A DNA stretch of 48,486 nucleotides from Rhizobium freirei PRF 81 (lineage in GTDB: Bacteria; Pseudomonadota; Alphaproteobacteria; Rhizobiales; Rhizobiaceae): contig NZ_AQHN01000069.1 in assembly GCF_000359745.1 (NCBI RefSeq), positions 1 to 48,486 of the forward strand, written 5' to 3'. The translations under genes and the position numbers were made by a program. The notes under the pieces are model-generated. The model saw nothing but the letters and a program-made list of their open reading frames with translations, was not told where the DNA came from and did no database searches. Of this stretch, positions 47,569 through 48,486 are shown in pieces. Within the stretch, counting starts at the first letter, position 1, and the number at the start of each line of letters is the position of its first letter.

Positions 47569-48486
47569 TGATCCTGCCTTCGTGCTTCCCGCCATTGACG
47601 ATAGCGACACAGCATGGGTGTGCGATCTTCTTGGTTTGCCGTCAGAGGCATTTGCAGGTGCCGATGGGGCAGACCCACGGCTTCCCGTACTGAAATCAAC
47701 CGAGAGCATCGACATAGAAGCGTGTCCCGGCAGCGGGAAGACCACCTTGCTTGTCGCCAAACTAGCAATTCTTGCGAAAAAATGGACTGATCCACGGAGA
47801 GGAATCTGCGTTCTTTCGCACACAAACGTGGCCCGCCGCGAGATCGAGACACAGCTTGGAAACACTGCTGCGGGCCAACGCCTTCTCAGTTATCCGCATT
47901 ATGTCGGCACCATCCACGGTTTCGTGAATGAGTTCCTTGCGATCCCCTGGTTACGCTCACAGGGCATTCCAGTGCGCGCGATCGACGACCTCTTATGTGA
48001 GACCCATCGCAGACGGTTGCTGAAAACGCAGCAATTCAGCGCGCTGGCGAACGCCATCAAACCAAAAGAAGCCGCCAATGATCGTATCAATATCGTAGGA
48101 AATTGGCGCGTTGCCACTGCGGGGTTTGCGGTGCTTCGCAACGGACAACCGGAGTTCAAAGACCAGACGAAAACCGCCGCTAAGCAACTTGTCGCTCTTG
48201 CCCGAAAATGCGCGCAGGACGGCTATCATTGCTACGACGAAATGTTCATGTGGGCCTGCGACCTTCTCGATCGCTATCCGGATACTATTGAAGCCCTGCG
48301 CTTGCGATTCCCCTCGGTGTTCATCGATGAGGTGCAAGACAATAGTGAACTCCAGTCAGGCATCCTTCATCGAATCTTTGTCGCAGGGCCGTCGGGGGCT
48401 GCCATTCGTCAACGATACGGGGATTCCAATCAGGCAATCTATGACAGTGCGAATGGGGCGGGCGCCACAACGGACACTTTCCCACT
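47561..48486 (+). CDS. gajB: UvrD-like superfamily 1 helicase, GajB-like (cut by the window end)
   Basis: At least 308 codons, open at the right edge. A GTG at 47561 (or 47555) overlaps the nuclease stop, so translation is coupled. Motif I is EACPGSGKTTLLVAKL near residue 54. VLSHTNVARREIE (motif Ia) and VGTIHGFVNEFLA (motif Ib) follow. Motif II is VFIDEVQDNSELQ near 253, and motif III is RYGDSNQAIYD near 287. The UvrD/PcrA order is therefore complete so far; motifs IV-VI lie beyond the window. Beside an OLD nuclease this is the second subunit of a Gabija defence system. The unusual 45-residue leader before motif I is seen in other GajB-like proteins only as far as I recall. Confidence 0.87.
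   Translation, partial: MLSDPAFVLPAIDDSDTAWVCDLLGLPSEAFAGADGADPRLPVLKSTESIDIEACPGSGKTTLLVAKLAILAKKWTDPRRGICVLSHTNVARREIETQLGNTAAGQRLLSYPHYVGTIHGFVNEFLAIPWLRSQGIPVRAIDDLLCETHRRRLLKTQQFSALANAIKPKEAANDRINIVGNWRVATAGFAVLRNGQPEFKDQTKTAAKQLVALARKCAQDGYHCYDEMFMWACDLLDRYPDTIEALRLRFPSVFIDEVQDNSELQSGILHRIFVAGPSGAAIRQRYGDSNQAIYDSANGAGATTDTFP

Overview
The window looks like an accessory region of a fast-growing rhizobium (Rhizobium/Agrobacterium group of Alphaproteobacteria). Pointers are the GC-rich codon use, a rhizobial-type acid-sugar catabolic locus with an Opp/Dpp-type ABC transporter, rhizobial IS66/IS5/ISL3/IS6 elements, and a very large type I secretion substrate. Whether it is plasmid or chromosome cannot be decided from the sequence.

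Layout. (1) 0-4.5 kb: a small secreted protein, a decayed OmpA-domain fragment, then a trimeric autotransporter adhesin with a coupled secreted protein, divergent from an AraC-type regulator. (2) 4.6-10.1 kb: a compact, lower-GC divergent cassette of five genes. It encodes a multi-pass membrane protein with helix-hairpin-helix-like segments, a protein with an L,D-transpeptidase/DUF5675-like His...Ser-x-Gly-Cys motif, a second membrane protein with a signal peptide, a lysozyme-like protein and a DUF900-type alpha/beta hydrolase. It is bracketed by imperfect direct repeats and is the best candidate here for an undescribed system. (3) 10.5 kb: an IstB (IS21) relic. (4) 10.9-20.4 kb: an acid-sugar/uronate catabolic locus with a DHDPS-family aldolase/dehydratase, a broken uronate dehydrogenase-like gene, a GntR/FadR repressor, a Tat-type solute-binding protein, two permeases, a fused double ATPase and a GalD-type dehydratase. 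(5) 20.4-24 kb: orphan small genes plus a decayed IS5 element and an IS6 transposase fragment.

(6) 24.0-28.5 kb: a nested transposon. An IS66 element (25214-27976) with a perfect 8-bp target duplication sits inside an ISL3-family transposase gene. The ISL3 element (24041-28548) has 42-bp inverted repeats and joins an IS6 fragment to a truncated DUF3857 gene. (7) 28.5-43.6 kb: one long leftward probable operon: an 84-aa protein, a 2619-aa calcium-binding repeat protein without signal peptide, a 135-aa exported protein, a type I secretion ATPase with a degenerate C39 domain, its membrane fusion protein, a rhomboid protease with a C-terminal extension, and the ISL3-truncated DUF3857 protein. The parts fit a dedicated export and processing system for the giant protein. 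(8) 43.6-45.5 kb: a long stretch without convincing genes. (9) 45.56 kb to the end: an OLD-family ATPase/TOPRIM nuclease overlapping a UvrD-like helicase (cut by the window end), the gene pair of a Gabija-type anti-phage system.

All calls are from reading the sequence; no database search was possible.
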